In this document: positions 22,532 through 31,469 of the stretch, piece by piece | How positions within the stretch are numbered: position 1 is the first letter of the stretch | How the letters are laid out: every line of letters starts with the position of its first letter | Source of the DNA: JBGQJN01 sp964423175 | GTDB taxonomy: Bacteria > Patescibacteriota > Minisyncoccia > 2-02-FULL-40-12 > IGHO2-01-FULL-4-A | DNA: 39,846 bases | Direction of reading: 5' to 3' | NCBI GenBank assembly: GCA_964423175.1 | Contig: CAYRDM010000001.1 | Span: 1-39,846 of the forward strand | The notes under the pieces: generated by a model | The model's input: the letters and a program-made list of their open reading frames with translations, nothing else | Database searches by the model: none | What the model was told of the DNA's origin: nothing | Made by a program: the position numbers and the translations under genes

Positions 22532-24328
22532 ATGTCGGCCAAAAGCAAAAAACCCGACAGAAACAAACGTAACACGAGTTCGTTTAAGGTTTGGCTGCAA
22601 AAAAAACTTCCCTCAATACAACAACTACGCCACCTACCCAAAGTTCTCTCGGTAAAGGAACGACGCCTTGTAATGATTTTAGGCTTCGTAGCCTTGGGCG
22701 CTCTCATAAGCCTGCCAATAACAACATACCGCCACTACACCAAAATTGTTCCTTCATACGGTGGAAGTTTTTCTGAGGGAATAATCGGTTCACCCAAACA
22801 CATTAACCCGCTTTTAATTCAAAACACTGATGCCGACAAAGATCTTGTAAATTTGATATTTTCCGGACTCATGAAGTACGACGAGAAAGGTAAGATAATC
22901 ACCGACCTTGCTGATTCGTATACAGTATCTGACGATGGTCTAGTATATACTTTTAAACTCAAGAGTAACTTGAAATGGCAAGACGGCGAACCGCTCACAT
23001 CTGACGATGTAGTATTTACAATAATTACTGCGCAAAACTCAGACTATGGCAGTTCACAAAGAATCCTTTGGCAAGGTGTGGATGTAAGCAAAACGGACAG
23101 TCAAACGGTTGTTTTTAATCTCAAAAATAAATATGCGCAATTCATCGCCAATACGACTCTCGGAATTTTGCCAAAACACATATGGGAAAACATAAAGCCA
23201 TCCGGCTTTGCACTTTCAGACACCAACATTAAACCGATCGGTTCGGGCCCTTATAAATTCTCTAAAATCCGCCGAGACACTTCTGGCAATATTAAGTCCT
23301 ATGAGCTTGTCTCTTTTGATAAATATAATTTAGGCAAACCCTATATATCCAAAATAACTTTAAATTTTTATAATTCGGAAGCGGATCTTATAAAGGCCTA
23401 CAACAGCAACGAGGTTGAGAGTTTATCAGCGATCTCCGCTGCAAAATTAAAGGATATCCGTTTTTTGGGACAACTAAAATTAAAAAAACTCAAACTGCCA
23501 AGATATTTTGCTATATTTTTTAACCAGAACCACAGCAAGCCGCTGGGTGATAAAAATGTTCGTTCAGCCCTGGCAAATGCAACAGACAAACAAAGCATCT
23601 TAAAAGATTTACTCTCAGGCAACGCAGAAGTGGCAGATTCACCAATGTTACCGGGAATAATAGATCTTCCGGATTCTGTAACCAAGTATCCGTTCGATAT
23701 CGAATTAGCTAAAAAAACATTGGATAGCGCCGGCTGGACATATTCTGACCAGGACAAAATCAGAGAAAAAAGTGCGCCAGTTCCAAAAAGTAAAAAAGAA
23801 AAACAGGGCGAACCGACAAAACTAGAAATCAAATTGACAACCTCAGACTGGCCAGAATTGGTAAGCGTGGCGAACCAAATAAAGAAACAGTGGGAACAAC
23901 TCGGCATAACCGTGAACCTAGAAATACTTCCCATACCGCAACTACAACAAGCCATCAAAGAACGAGATTATGATGCTCTTCTATTCGGCGAAGTAATAGC
24001 AACGGAACCAGATCCATTTAGTTTTTGGCACTCGTCACAAAAACGAGAGCCCGGACTTAACCTGGCCCTCTACGACAACAAGGACGCTGACAAGCTTCTT
24101 GAAGATGCCAGGCTAACCCTAGATAGATCAGCACGAATGTCCAAATATGACGACTTCCAGAAGATAGTTGCCAAAGACATTCCAGCTATATTTCTTTACA
24201 GTCCTGATTTCCTTTATGCCCAGCCGTCCAAAATTAAAGGCAACACAACATATCTAATATCAACGCCATCAGACAGATTCGACACCGTTAACAACTGGTA
24301 CATAGACACCAAGCGTGTTAAAAAATAG
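22532..24328 (+). CDS. Membrane-anchored OppA-like peptide-binding protein
   Basis: A 598-aa extracellular solute-binding protein of family 5 (peptide/nickel type). A positively charged cytoplasmic N-terminus (residues 1-45) and one membrane helix (LVMILGFVALGALISLPI) replace the lipoprotein signal. The domain opens with GGSFSEGIIGSPKHINPLL and contains GLVYTFKLKSNLKWQDGEPLTSDDVVFT-type text, the SBP_bac_5 hallmark, then IGSGPYKF and VRSALANATDK. Such proteins capture peptides for an ABC importer; no permease or ATPase gene is adjacent. A GATAAT ending six bases before the ATG and the lack of a Shine-Dalgarno suggest a leaderless message. It lies behind secG. Confidence 0.9.
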   Translation: MSAKSKKPDRNKRNTSSFKVWLQKKLPSIQQLRHLPKVLSVKERRLVMILGFVALGALISLPITTYRHYTKIVPSYGGSFSEGIIGSPKHINPLLIQNTDADKDLVNLIFSGLMKYDEKGKIITDLADSYTVSDDGLVYTFKLKSNLKWQDGEPLTSDDVVFTIITAQNSDYGSSQRILWQGVDVSKTDSQTVVFNLKNKYAQFIANTTLGILPKHIWENIKPSGFALSDTNIKPIGSGPYKFSKIRRDTSGNIKSYELVSFDKYNLGKPYISKITLNFYNSEADLIKAYNSNEVESLSAISAAKLKDIRFLGQLKLKKLKLPRYFAIFFNQNHSKPLGDKNVRSALANATDKQSILKDLLSGNAEVADSPMLPGIIDLPDSVTKYPFDIELAKKTLDSAGWTYSDQDKIREKSAPVPKSKKEKQGEPTKLEIKLTTSDWPELVSVANQIKKQWEQLGITVNLEILPIPQLQQAIKERDYDALLFGEVIATEPDPFSFWHSSQKREPGLNLALYDNKDADKLLEDARLTLDRSARMSKYDDFQKIVAKDIPAIFLYSPDFLYAQPSKIKGNTTYLISTPSDRFDTVNNWYIDTKRVKK

Positions 24329-24357
24329 GCTACTTAATTTAATTGAAATGACAGTGC

Positions 24358-24387
24358 TTGACTTTTGATATATAGCGGTGCTATAAT
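24358..24387 (+). promoter_or_regulatory. tRNA-Leu promoter
   Basis: TTGACT-N18-TATAAT on the plus strand about 60 bases upstream of tRNA-Leu. Confidence 0.8.
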
Positions 24388-24449
24388 GAAGTTACCAATA
24401 TTTAAGGCCTCTTCTCGCTTGAATTATAAATATTTATAACCACACGCGT

Positions 24450-24533
24450 GGGCGTGTGGCGGAACTGGCATACGCGTACGCTTCAGGAGCGTATGAGAGC
24501 AATCTCTTGAGGGTTCAAATCCCTCCACGCCCA
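24450..24533 (+). tRNA. tRNA-Leu (anticodon CAG), CCA not encoded
   Basis: Acceptor GGGCGTG pairs with CACGCCC; the anticodon stem TACGC/GCGTA encloses TTCAGGA, giving CAG. A long variable arm (TGAGAGCAATCTCTT) and T loop GTTCAAATC are present. The base after the discriminator A is C but CCA is not complete, so it must be added enzymatically. Confidence 0.95.
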
Positions 24534-24544
24534 CAGAATTATTT

Positions 24545-25009
24545 TTGACACAAGAAAAACCGAAAATCATATTGTTCGATTCTTATGTTCAAGCGATTAG
24601 AAACAGCGTAAATTCGCGTTTATTTAGAAACCTTTATATTAATTATTCGGGCAAGAAAGAAGATGTCCTAGAAAATGGCCGCTTCTCTTGTGCTGTATTT
24701 GTTTCCTCGGTTTTATATCTTTATAAATTAATTTCCGATGTCCACGCCACAGTAGCTGGCAGTGTAACGGATCTTGAAAAATCCGGATGGGAACAAATAC
24801 CCAAGCCTGAGATTGGCTCTGTTATTGTTTGGGAAAACCACCAATCAAATGAAGGTCACAAACATATCGGTTTCTATATAGGAGAAGATAAAGCGATAAG
24901 CAATAGTTCGAAGAAAAAACAACCAATTTTGCACCATTGGACCTTTGGAACAAAAAAAGGCCAACCTGTTCGCAAAATAGAAAAAATATTATGGAAGAAA
25001 ATAAAGTAG
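24545..25009 (+). CDS. NlpC/P60-like cysteine peptidase
   Basis: A 154-aa protein resembling the NlpC/P60 (C40) fold: Cys in FSCAVFVSSVLYL, an IGSVIVWE strand, and HKHIGFYIG with the catalytic His, followed by an ISNSS and HHWTFG region for the third polar residue. Such enzymes cut peptidoglycan stem peptides or related amide bonds. No signal peptide is visible, unusual for a wall hydrolase, so a cytoplasmic role or non-classical export should be considered. The start is probably TTG; no ATG is available early and no clear Shine-Dalgarno is seen. It lies 12 bases after tRNA-Leu and probably shares its promoter. It overlaps the start of rnj by 19 bases. Confidence 0.7.
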   Translation: MTQEKPKIILFDSYVQAIRNSVNSRLFRNLYINYSGKKEDVLENGRFSCAVFVSSVLYLYKLISDVHATVAGSVTDLEKSGWEQIPKPEIGSVIVWENHQSNEGHKHIGFYIGEDKAISNSSKKKQPILHHWTFGTKKGQPVRKIEKILWKKIK

Positions 25010-26871
25010 AAGTGGGCTTGGCATCAGCTAAGTCTGAAAACAATACAACGAGTACTGAACGCCCTCAAAATCAAAAAAGGCGCTCCCGATCACCTAGGTA
25101 CAAAGACCGCAGGGATTTGCCACGCCCAAGACGTCTTGTCCCCTTATTGGACAGACCGGAAAAAAGAGAAGGTTCAAGTTCTGAAGACGAAACACTCAAA
25201 ATTATTCCGCTGGGAGGTTTAGGTGAGGTAGGTAAAAACATGTGTGTAATAGAATACAAAGAAGACATCATGCTAATCGATGCTGGTTTTGGATTCCCAG
25301 AAGAAGACATGCCGGGCATTGATTATACCTTGCCGAATATTTCCTATCTCGACGGCAAACAGGACAGAATCAGAGGCCTAGTAGCAACACACGGGCACAT
25401 GGACCACATAGGAGGCATCCCCTACCTTATAAACCGCCTTGGCAATCCTCCAATATATGCTGCCAATCTGACCAGAGGTCTAATAATAAAAAGACAGCAA
25501 GAGTTTCCACATCTTCCGGAACTAGATGTTAATCTGGTTCACCCCGGAGATGTAATTAAACTAGGTCATTTTGAAGTAGAATTTTTCCACGTTAACCACA
25601 ATATTCCTGACGATACTGCTGTTATAATCACAACACCAGCTGGAAGAATAGTTCACACAGCCGACTTTAAATTCGACCCCAAACCATTAAACGAAGAGCC
25701 CGTTAACTTAGACTTCATTAAAAGCATCGGTGACAGAGGTATTTCGGTTTTGATGTCAGACTCAACAGGCGCAGAAAAAGAAGGCAAATGTGTTTCTGAA
25801 AGCGTAATTCAAGATAACATAGAAAAAATATTCCAAGAGGCAAATGGCATGATAGTTGCTGCCACATTTTCCTCAATCATCAATCGTATTCAACAGCTTA
25901 TTACTCTTTCCGAGAAATACGGCCGCAAAGTAATCTTTGATGGTTTTAGTTTAAAGAGCAACGTCGAGATAGCCAAAGAGTTCAATCAAATAAAAATCCA
26001 AAAAGAAACTCAAATTCAAATTGGAGAAATAGACAAATACCCAAGATCAAAAATCACTCTCATCGGCACAGGCGCTCAGGGTGAAGAAAGAGCTGTTTTG
26101 ATGCGCATAGCATCAGGTGAGCACAGATATGTCCAACTGCAAAAGAAAGACTCTATTATCTTTTCCTCTTCCGTCATACCGGGCAACGAAAGAACAGTCC
26201 AAAGACTGAAAGATTTACTATATAGAATGGGAACCAAGGTTTATGACTACAACATGATGGACATTCACGCTAGCGGTCATGCCTATAAAGAAGACCTCAA
26301 GCAAATGATTAGACTCATACAACCCAAAGCCCTAATGCCGATACACGGACAATACTCCATGATGGTTAATCATGGCTATCTAGGGAATCAGGAAGGAGTT
26401 AAAGAAGAAAATACAATAATCGCTGACAACGGTTCAATAATCCATGTCTTCGATCCAAAATTTGCCAATCACAAAGAACCGATAAATTGGTGGTTCGATA
26501 AAAAAACAGTGCCTTCAGACACTATAATGGTTGACGGCCTTGGCATTGGAGATATTGGCAACGTAGTCTTGCGCGACAGACAAGTCTTGGCTGAAGATGG
26601 AATGTTCGTAATCATAGCCTTGATAGATTCAAAAACTGGCAAAGTCAGAGGCAGTCCGGATATCATATCCAGAGGATTCGTGTATCTAAAAGAAAACAAG
26701 GAACTTCTCTCTCAAGTAAGAAAGAAGATCAAATTTACTATCGAACGCAAAACAACTCGCCCAATAAACTGGGTCGACTTAAAAGACATCTTGCGAGACG
26801 AAGTTGGTCTATTCCTATTCCAAAAAACAGAGAGGCGTCCGATGGTATTACCAGTAATAATAGAGATCTAG
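24991..26871 (+). CDS. rnj: Ribonuclease J
   Basis: A 626-aa metallo-beta-lactamase/beta-CASP ribonuclease (RNase J) that performs 5'-3' exonucleolytic and endonucleolytic RNA decay and processing. It has GGLGEVGKNM, the zinc motif THGHMDHIGGIPYL, NHNIPDDTA and HTADFKFDP in the lactamase core, SDSTGAEKEG in the beta-CASP insertion, and the closing HASGHAYKEDL and PIHGQYSM motifs. About 60 N-terminal residues form an Arg/Ser/Pro-rich basic extension before the catalytic domain, probably an RNA-binding tail. The ATG start lies inside the 3' end of the upstream gene; a TTG 18 codons earlier would only lengthen the disordered tail. Confidence 0.95.
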   Translation: MEENKVEVGLASAKSENNTTSTERPQNQKRRSRSPRYKDRRDLPRPRRLVPLLDRPEKREGSSSEDETLKIIPLGGLGEVGKNMCVIEYKEDIMLIDAGFGFPEEDMPGIDYTLPNISYLDGKQDRIRGLVATHGHMDHIGGIPYLINRLGNPPIYAANLTRGLIIKRQQEFPHLPELDVNLVHPGDVIKLGHFEVEFFHVNHNIPDDTAVIITTPAGRIVHTADFKFDPKPLNEEPVNLDFIKSIGDRGISVLMSDSTGAEKEGKCVSESVIQDNIEKIFQEANGMIVAATFSSIINRIQQLITLSEKYGRKVIFDGFSLKSNVEIAKEFNQIKIQKETQIQIGEIDKYPRSKITLIGTGAQGEERAVLMRIASGEHRYVQLQKKDSIIFSSSVIPGNERTVQRLKDLLYRMGTKVYDYNMMDIHASGHAYKEDLKQMIRLIQPKALMPIHGQYSMMVNHGYLGNQEGVKEENTIIADNGSIIHVFDPKFANHKEPINWWFDKKTVPSDTIMVDGLGIGDIGNVVLRDRQVLAEDGMFVIIALIDSKTGKVRGSPDIISRGFVYLKENKELLSQVRKKIKFTIERKTTRPINWVDLKDILRDEVGLFLFQKTERRPMVLPVIIEI

Positions 26872-26875
26872 AAAA

Positions 26876-26902
26876 ATAAAAACGGGCTAAGCCCGTTTTT
26901 GG
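26876..26902. terminator. Bidirectional terminator
   Basis: AACGGGC/GCCCGTT hairpin with A-run before and T-run after, between the convergent ends of rnj and the orphan gene that follows. Confidence 0.85.
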
Positions 26903-27334
26903 TTAGATTGCAGATCCAGATGAAACAGGAACTAATCCTGAGTTTGGCTGCTCGATGGGAGGTCTTTCAGCAATCAATGAAAAACTTCTTCTATGCCAAA
27001 CCATTTTAACTCTTGAAAAATCATAACCGGGGAAACTTGAAGCAATGAGTTTAACAACCGCTAGCGAGAGGGCGGCATCTGTTAATCCTATTTCAAAAGC
27101 CGTGACCTCGGGATGCGTCAGCACGGCATTCAAGAAGCCAGGTCCTTCCATTTTACAAATCATTATTTCATGTTCCTGAAGATCTCCGACAGCATACCGA
27201 AAATCATCAAGATGCGGGAAAAATATTTCAAAATCGCTAACTCCAGGAAATTCTCTTTGGCAAAGATCAATCAAATCCTGCAAAGTAGTTGTCCGTTCAT
27301 CAAAAATTAAACTACCGCCAGGGCCTTTTCTCAT
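26903..27334 (-). CDS. Orphan protein, 143 aa
   Basis: I do not recognise this protein. From the ATG chosen (MRKGPGGSL) it is a soluble alpha/beta protein with a ubiquitin-like feel at the start (TTTLQDLIDLCQREFPGV...) and a Pro/Ser-rich C-terminus. The frame extends 17 codons further to another ATG, but a TTGACA-N17-TATTTT promoter there would place the transcript start downstream of that ATG, and GAGAG precedes the shorter start. It follows another orphan gene on the same strand and ends at a bidirectional terminator. No signal peptide. Confidence 0.65.
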   Translation of the reverse strand: MRKGPGGSLIFDERTTTLQDLIDLCQREFPGVSDFEIFFPHLDDFRYAVGDLQEHEIMICKMEGPGFLNAVLTHPEVTAFEIGLTDAALSLAVVKLIASSFPGYDFSRVKMVWHRRSFSLIAERPPIEQPNSGLVPVSSGSAI

Positions 27335-27372
27335 TATCTCTCGGAATCTTATCTTACAAATACTCGTTTCAT

Positions 27373-27401
27373 AAAATAACACCATATATGAACACTGTCA
27401 A
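27373..27401 (-). promoter_or_regulatory. Candidate promoter of 143-aa orphan
   Basis: TTGACA-N17-TATTTT on the minus strand, starting at the stop codon of the preceding gene. It decides the shorter start for the downstream gene. Confidence 0.55.
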
Positions 27402-27402
27402 A

Positions 27403-27927
27403 TTAACCACTTGCCCGATACCAAACGAAGAACTTATTCATGCGAGCGCCAATCTCTTTGCAATGCCCAAGCGTATTCTCATCAATTCTTTTCTCTTCGA
27501 TCAACCGACGCACCCCTTGAGCTTCCGGCACGCTTAAGAATCTAGCATCAACCCCAGACGACTGTTTGAACAACAAATGCCTCCAGAGGCCACTTTTCCA
27601 ACCGCTCTCGCCCATATCGTGATCCCATTCAATTCTCAATAGGTCAGCCAGGGTTTTTAATAATTTACCGCTTAAGCCCTTGGAATTGTGCCTCAACGCT
27701 TCTGTCACTTCTCTGTTTACAATAATGTCCCAGTTGTCCGTAAAATGATGGTACCTAGAAACGGGTATGCGGCCCCTGTCGCCAAGAAGATATTCACGCA
27801 AAGCTGCGGCCATGGGTAAAAGAATTCCGGATTCTTTGTCGGGAAAAGATTCCATTCCTTCATTTGTTGCAAAAAATAAAATTATATCCAGAATTGTCCC
27901 CTCAAAAGCAGTATCCCTGGGCTCCAT
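27403..27927 (-). CDS. Orphan soluble protein, 174 aa
   Basis: I do not recognise a family. The protein is predicted soluble and mostly helical, with acidic and basic patches, several Trp (SGWKSGLWRHLLF) and a His/Asp-rich segment (RYHHFTDNWDIIVN). No signal peptide or membrane helix. The ATG is preceded by GAGGAG at good spacing and by a promoter that overlaps the divergent one of the tRNA-binding protein gene. Its leader contains a 12-base sequence also found before the MxaK-like gene. Confidence 0.7.
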   Translation of the reverse strand: MEPRDTAFEGTILDIILFFATNEGMESFPDKESGILLPMAAALREYLLGDRGRIPVSRYHHFTDNWDIIVNREVTEALRHNSKGLSGKLLKTLADLLRIEWDHDMGESGWKSGLWRHLLFKQSSGVDARFLSVPEAQGVRRLIEEKRIDENTLGHCKEIGARMNKFFVWYRASG

Positions 27928-27956
27928 TTTATCTCCTCATTAAAATGTAAAATAAC

Positions 27957-27985
27957 TTGGCTTTATGTTATTAGTGTATTAGAAT
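27957..27985 (+). promoter_or_regulatory. Candidate promoter of tRNA-binding protein gene
   Basis: TTGGCT-N17-TAGAAT on the plus strand with the -10 ending eight bases before the ATG; the transcript would be almost leaderless. Confidence 0.5.
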
Positions 27986-27993
27986 GGTGTCAA
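27965..27993 (-). promoter_or_regulatory. Promoter of 174-aa orphan
   Basis: TTGACA-N17-TAACAT on the minus strand, overlapping the divergent plus-strand promoter over nearly its full length. Confidence 0.6.
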
Positions 27994-28317
27994 ATGATCA
28001 CAATTGATGATTTCAAAAAAATAAACATAGTGGTGGGCCAAATCGAGAATGTTGAAGAAATTGAGGGTAGTGAGAAACTATACAAATTCAGCATAAATAT
28101 CGGAACGGAAACGAGGCAAATTCTTGGCGGACTTAAACCTTCTTATACAAAGGAAGATTTAACGGGCAGGCAGGTTTTGATTCTTGCAAACCTCGAACCA
28201 CGCAAACTAATGGGCCTTGAATCACAAGGCATGATATTGGCGGCTTCTGATGAGAATGGCAAAGCAGTTATAATAAGTCCTGAAAAACAAGTAGCCAACG
28301 GTTCAATAATAAGATAA
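27994..28317 (+). CDS. EMAP/Trbp111-type tRNA-binding protein
   Basis: A 107-aa OB-fold tRNA-binding protein like the C-terminal domain of methionyl-tRNA synthetase, Trbp111 and CsaA. It begins IDDFKKINIVVGQIENVEEIEGSEKLYKF and contains RQILGGLKPSY, LANLEPRKLMGLESQGMILAA and a final VANGSIIR, all standard for the family. As a stand-alone subunit it likely binds tRNA as a dimer and assists MetRS in trans. It is followed after nine bases by trpS, so the two aminoacylation genes form an operon. No Shine-Dalgarno is seen; the promoter suggests a near-leaderless message. Confidence 0.9.
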   Translation: MITIDDFKKINIVVGQIENVEEIEGSEKLYKFSINIGTETRQILGGLKPSYTKEDLTGRQVLILANLEPRKLMGLESQGMILAASDENGKAVIISPEKQVANGSIIR

Positions 28318-28326
28318 TATTTAATA

Positions 28327-29307
28327 ATGAATAAAATATTCTCGGGCATTCGCCCATCTGGCAAACTACATCTCGGTAATTACCTGGGGGCAATCAAAAA
28401 CTGGATAGAACTCCAAAACAATCCGGACACAGAGCAAACTATTTTTGCTGTAGTTGATTATCACGGAATTACAACTCCATTTGAACCAAAGGAATACAAA
28501 CAACAAATAATGGACGCTGCAATCGATTTTCTTGCGGCCGGTGTTGATCCCAAAAAGTCCCTTTTAATTCGCCAATCATACGTACCGGCCCATACCGAGC
28601 TTGCCTGGATTTTCAATACGATAACTCCCGTAAGTTGGTTGGACCGATTGCCAACTTATCGCGAACAGTTAGAAAAAAATCCCAAATACAATAACATGGG
28701 TTTATTGGATTATCCAGTTTTAATGGCAGTCGATATTCTTATTTACAAACCGAATATGGTTCCTGTTGGAGAAGACCAGCTTCCTCACATAGACCTCACA
28801 AATGAGATAGCAAGAAGATTCAACTCAATGTTCGGCGAAACATTTAAAACCGTAAAACCTTACATAACCGAAGGCGCCAGAATCATGTCGCTTCAAGATC
28901 CGAAGAAAAAAATGTCGAAAACCGGAGACGAAGGTATTGCCTTAACGGATTCCCCTGATTTAATCAGGGAAAAAATCAAAAAAGCCGTTACGGATTCGGG
29001 CAAGGATATAAAATTTGACCCAGAAAAAAAACCAGCGATTGCTAATCTACTAACGATCTATCACCTTCTGGGAAATAAGGAAATAAAAGACATAGAGTCC
29101 GACTATGAAGGCAAAACATATTCTGAATTTAAATCAGATTTGGCTGAAGTCGTTGTTAACTTCTTGAAACCATTTCAGAAAAAATATGAAGAAATATCAA
29201 ATGACCCGACATACGTTAAAGACATCCTCCTAGAATCGGAAGAAAAAGCGAGAGAAATCTCTAATAAAACCCTAACTGAGGTTAAGACCAAGATGGGTCT
29301 TCTATAA
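28327..29307 (+). CDS. trpS: Tryptophanyl-tRNA synthetase
   Basis: A 326-aa class I TrpRS that charges tRNA-Trp. The HIGH-like motif is HLGN in GIRPSGKLHLGNYLGAI near the N-terminus; SWLDRLPTYREQ, GLLDYPVLMAVDIL and VGEDQLPHIDLTNEIARRF form the tryptophan and ATP pocket; the KMSKS loop is KKMSKTGD. Length is normal for the bacterial enzyme (about 330 aa). It is the second gene of a two-gene unit behind the tRNA-binding protein and converges with the HAD phosphatase gene, separated by only five bases with no clear terminator. Confidence 0.97.
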   Translation: MNKIFSGIRPSGKLHLGNYLGAIKNWIELQNNPDTEQTIFAVVDYHGITTPFEPKEYKQQIMDAAIDFLAAGVDPKKSLLIRQSYVPAHTELAWIFNTITPVSWLDRLPTYREQLEKNPKYNNMGLLDYPVLMAVDILIYKPNMVPVGEDQLPHIDLTNEIARRFNSMFGETFKTVKPYITEGARIMSLQDPKKKMSKTGDEGIALTDSPDLIREKIKKAVTDSGKDIKFDPEKKPAIANLLTIYHLLGNKEIKDIESDYEGKTYSEFKSDLAEVVVNFLKPFQKKYEEISNDPTYVKDILLESEEKAREISNKTLTEVKTKMGLL

Positions 29308-29312
29308 TTCGA

Positions 29313-30107
29313 CTAGCCAATAATACTCCTCAAAATTTCCTTAGTATCCTCGGGGCCTTTTACACTGATGCAATCTACCTTGGTTTCTAGAGCGGTGTAA
29401 TCATTACCCCCGGAATAAATAGCATCTCCAACAAAAATAGTATCCTTGCTTGAAACAGCAAGCTCTTTCTGAACTTGTCTTATACCATAGGCTTTGTTAA
29501 TCCCCTTTTTAGTTATATCTATCGATGTATAACCGGCAGCACTTATTTCCATCTCCGGCAGAACACTCTCGAGAGACTCAACAAATTTAATTTTTTCCAA
29601 ATAGTGCCCCCTCCTCCACTCTTCTTTTAAGTCCAATGGTGCTTCCTGGCCTAAAAATGAAAAAGTTATTTCTGTCCCTCTATCATCAATTGTGTCGCCA
29701 TATGTTTTCTTGGGCTGAACATACCCCAACTTCTCGATAGTTTCTTTCAACTTTTTGATTATTGTATTCTTTTCGTCCTGTTTTAAATCAACAGAATAAA
29801 TTTTCTGCCAAAAATTATCGGCATATCTATAAAACAGCGCGGCGTTTGTCGGGAACAAAAAAAGATTAGCCAAATATTCGGCGGGGCTATTGAGTTTATC
29901 CAAAAACTGTTTTTTGAAACTTTCAAATGTGCCACCGCCAATTACGGCAACCCTTTTTTGAGTTAGAAGTTTTTCAAAAAGAGTTGCCATTTCTTCATCC
30001 ATTTCTGACTTGCTTGGCGTCAACGTTCCATCCAAATCAAAAATAATGAGTTTTGCCTTTTTGTGTTTATTTTGTATTTTGTATAATGTTGTTGGTGGCA
30101 TAGACAT
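29313..30107 (-). CDS. HAD phosphatase, phosphomannomutase-like (IIB)
   Basis: A 264-aa HAD-superfamily protein. Motif I is IIFDLDGTLTPS with catalytic Asp24 and Asp26; VAVIGGGTFESFKKQFL is the motif II region; TFSFLGQEAPLDLKEEW, DITKKGINKAYGI and FVGDAIYSGGNDY closely follow the eukaryotic-type phosphomannomutase layout. It may interconvert or dephosphorylate sugar phosphates; the exact reaction cannot be fixed. No signal peptide, so cytoplasmic. Its start is five bases from that of the divergent murC. No Shine-Dalgarno is visible, and promoters for both genes must overlap their coding starts. Confidence 0.85.
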   Translation of the reverse strand: MSMPPTTLYKIQNKHKKAKLIIFDLDGTLTPSKSEMDEEMATLFEKLLTQKRVAVIGGGTFESFKKQFLDKLNSPAEYLANLFLFPTNAALFYRYADNFWQKIYSVDLKQDEKNTIIKKLKETIEKLGYVQPKKTYGDTIDDRGTEITFSFLGQEAPLDLKEEWRRGHYLEKIKFVESLESVLPEMEISAAGYTSIDITKKGINKAYGIRQVQKELAVSSKDTIFVGDAIYSGGNDYTALETKVDCISVKGPEDTKEILRSIIG

Positions 30108-30112
30108 AAAAA

Positions 30113-31468
30113 ATGGAACTACTAAACAAAATTAAAAAGGTACACATGGTCGGTATAAAAGGTACCGGCATGTCTGCTTTAGCGGTAAACCTGAAATCAA
30201 TGGGCATAAGCGTAACCGGCTCAGACTTTTCAGAATCGTTTTTTACCGATGCCTTACTTAAAAAACACGAAATCAAAGTCTTAAGTCCTTTCTCGGCAAA
30301 GAATGTAGATCCTAACATTGACCTGCTTATAGTATCTACAGCTTATAATAACAAAAACCCAGAACTACAAGAAGCCAAAAAACTTGGCTTAAAAATAATA
30401 ACTTATCCAGAAATGCTTGGTGTTATAACAAAACAGTTAAAATCAATAGCTGTTTGCGGCAGTCATGGCAAAACCACAACCTCCGGGGCCCTCTCATATA
30501 TCCTGAGCAAAACACGCTACAAGCCGATAGTTAACATCGGATCAATTGTTCCTCAGTTAATAAATTACAAAACAAAGGATCCTCAACTATTCGTTTTTGA
30601 AGCCGATGAATATCAAAACAAGTTCAGATTTTTTAAACCAGAAATAGTTATTCTAACAAATGTCGATTTTGATCATCCAGACTTTTTTAAAAACAAAAAG
30701 CATTACGCATCTGTCTTTGTAGAATTTATAAAAAGAATCCCCGCCAAAGGTTTGCTAGTATATTGCTCTGATGATAAAAACGCATCTAGCGTTGCGAGAT
30801 ATGCAAAATGTAAAAAGATCAGCTACGGCTTAAATAATAGTCCTGATATAAAAATAAAAATCGTAAATATAAAACCCGCCAGAATGGAATTTGAAGTCAG
30901 CAAGATGGGTAAATTTAAATCAAAGTTAATCGGAGAACACAACGCCCTTAATCTGAGCGCGACAATCATATGCTCTAATTTTCTCAAGGCCGACCAACGA
31001 ACAGTTGCAAGCGCTGTCTCAGGTTTTACGGGAACAAAACGCCGTCTAGAATTAATAAAAGAAATAGTTATAAATGGACATAAGTGTACAATAATAGATG
31101 ACTACGGGCATCATCCAACCGAAATAAAAGCAACTATCGCAACAATAAAAAGCGCCTACCCAAATAAGACCCTCTGGACCGTATTCCAACCCCACACATT
31201 TTCCAGAACAAAAGCCTTATTCGAAGATTTTTCTAAAACATTTACCCAATCTGATCAAACAATAATTTTAGATATCTACGCTTCAAAAAGAGAAACAAGC
31301 GGTAAAATACATTCCAGGGATCTTGTTAAAAAAATAAATTCACCTAACGTATATTACCTCCCTGACACAGAAATGACCTTGGACTTTTTAAATAAAAAAA
31401 TAAAAACCGATAGCATCATACTGACTATCGGCGCAGGCAACGTTTGGGAGTTAGTAAAAATACTCTAA
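30113..31468 (+). CDS. murC: UDP-N-acetylmuramate ligase (MurC/Mpl type)
   Basis: A 451-aa Mur ligase that joins an amino acid or peptide to UDP-MurNAc in cell wall synthesis. It has the N-terminal Rossmann HMVGIKGTGMSALA, the ATP loop GSHGKTTTSG, EADEYQNKF and LTNVDFDHPDFF in the centre, GTKRRLELI, and DDYGHHPTEI with FQPHTFSRTKAL in the C-terminal domain. Overall length and the closing text favour MurC, which adds L-alanine, but the EADEY and DFDHPD region resembles the recycling ligase Mpl. A TATAAT 25 bases before the ATG is the likely -10. A structured RNA region begins right after the stop. Confidence 0.9.
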   Translation: MELLNKIKKVHMVGIKGTGMSALAVNLKSMGISVTGSDFSESFFTDALLKKHEIKVLSPFSAKNVDPNIDLLIVSTAYNNKNPELQEAKKLGLKIITYPEMLGVITKQLKSIAVCGSHGKTTTSGALSYILSKTRYKPIVNIGSIVPQLINYKTKDPQLFVFEADEYQNKFRFFKPEIVILTNVDFDHPDFFKNKKHYASVFVEFIKRIPAKGLLVYCSDDKNASSVARYAKCKKISYGLNNSPDIKIKIVNIKPARMEFEVSKMGKFKSKLIGEHNALNLSATIICSNFLKADQRTVASAVSGFTGTKRRLELIKEIVINGHKCTIIDDYGHHPTEIKATIATIKSAYPNKTLWTVFQPHTFSRTKALFEDFSKTFTQSDQTIILDIYASKRETSGKIHSRDLVKKINSPNVYYLPDTEMTLDFLNKKIKTDSIILTIGAGNVWELVKIL

Positions 31469-31469
31469 A

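Noticed and set aside
24937..24991. Upstream TTG start for RNase J
   Set aside because: It lies deeper inside the preceding gene, lacks a ribosome binding site and only adds disordered residues; the ATG at 24991 is preferred.
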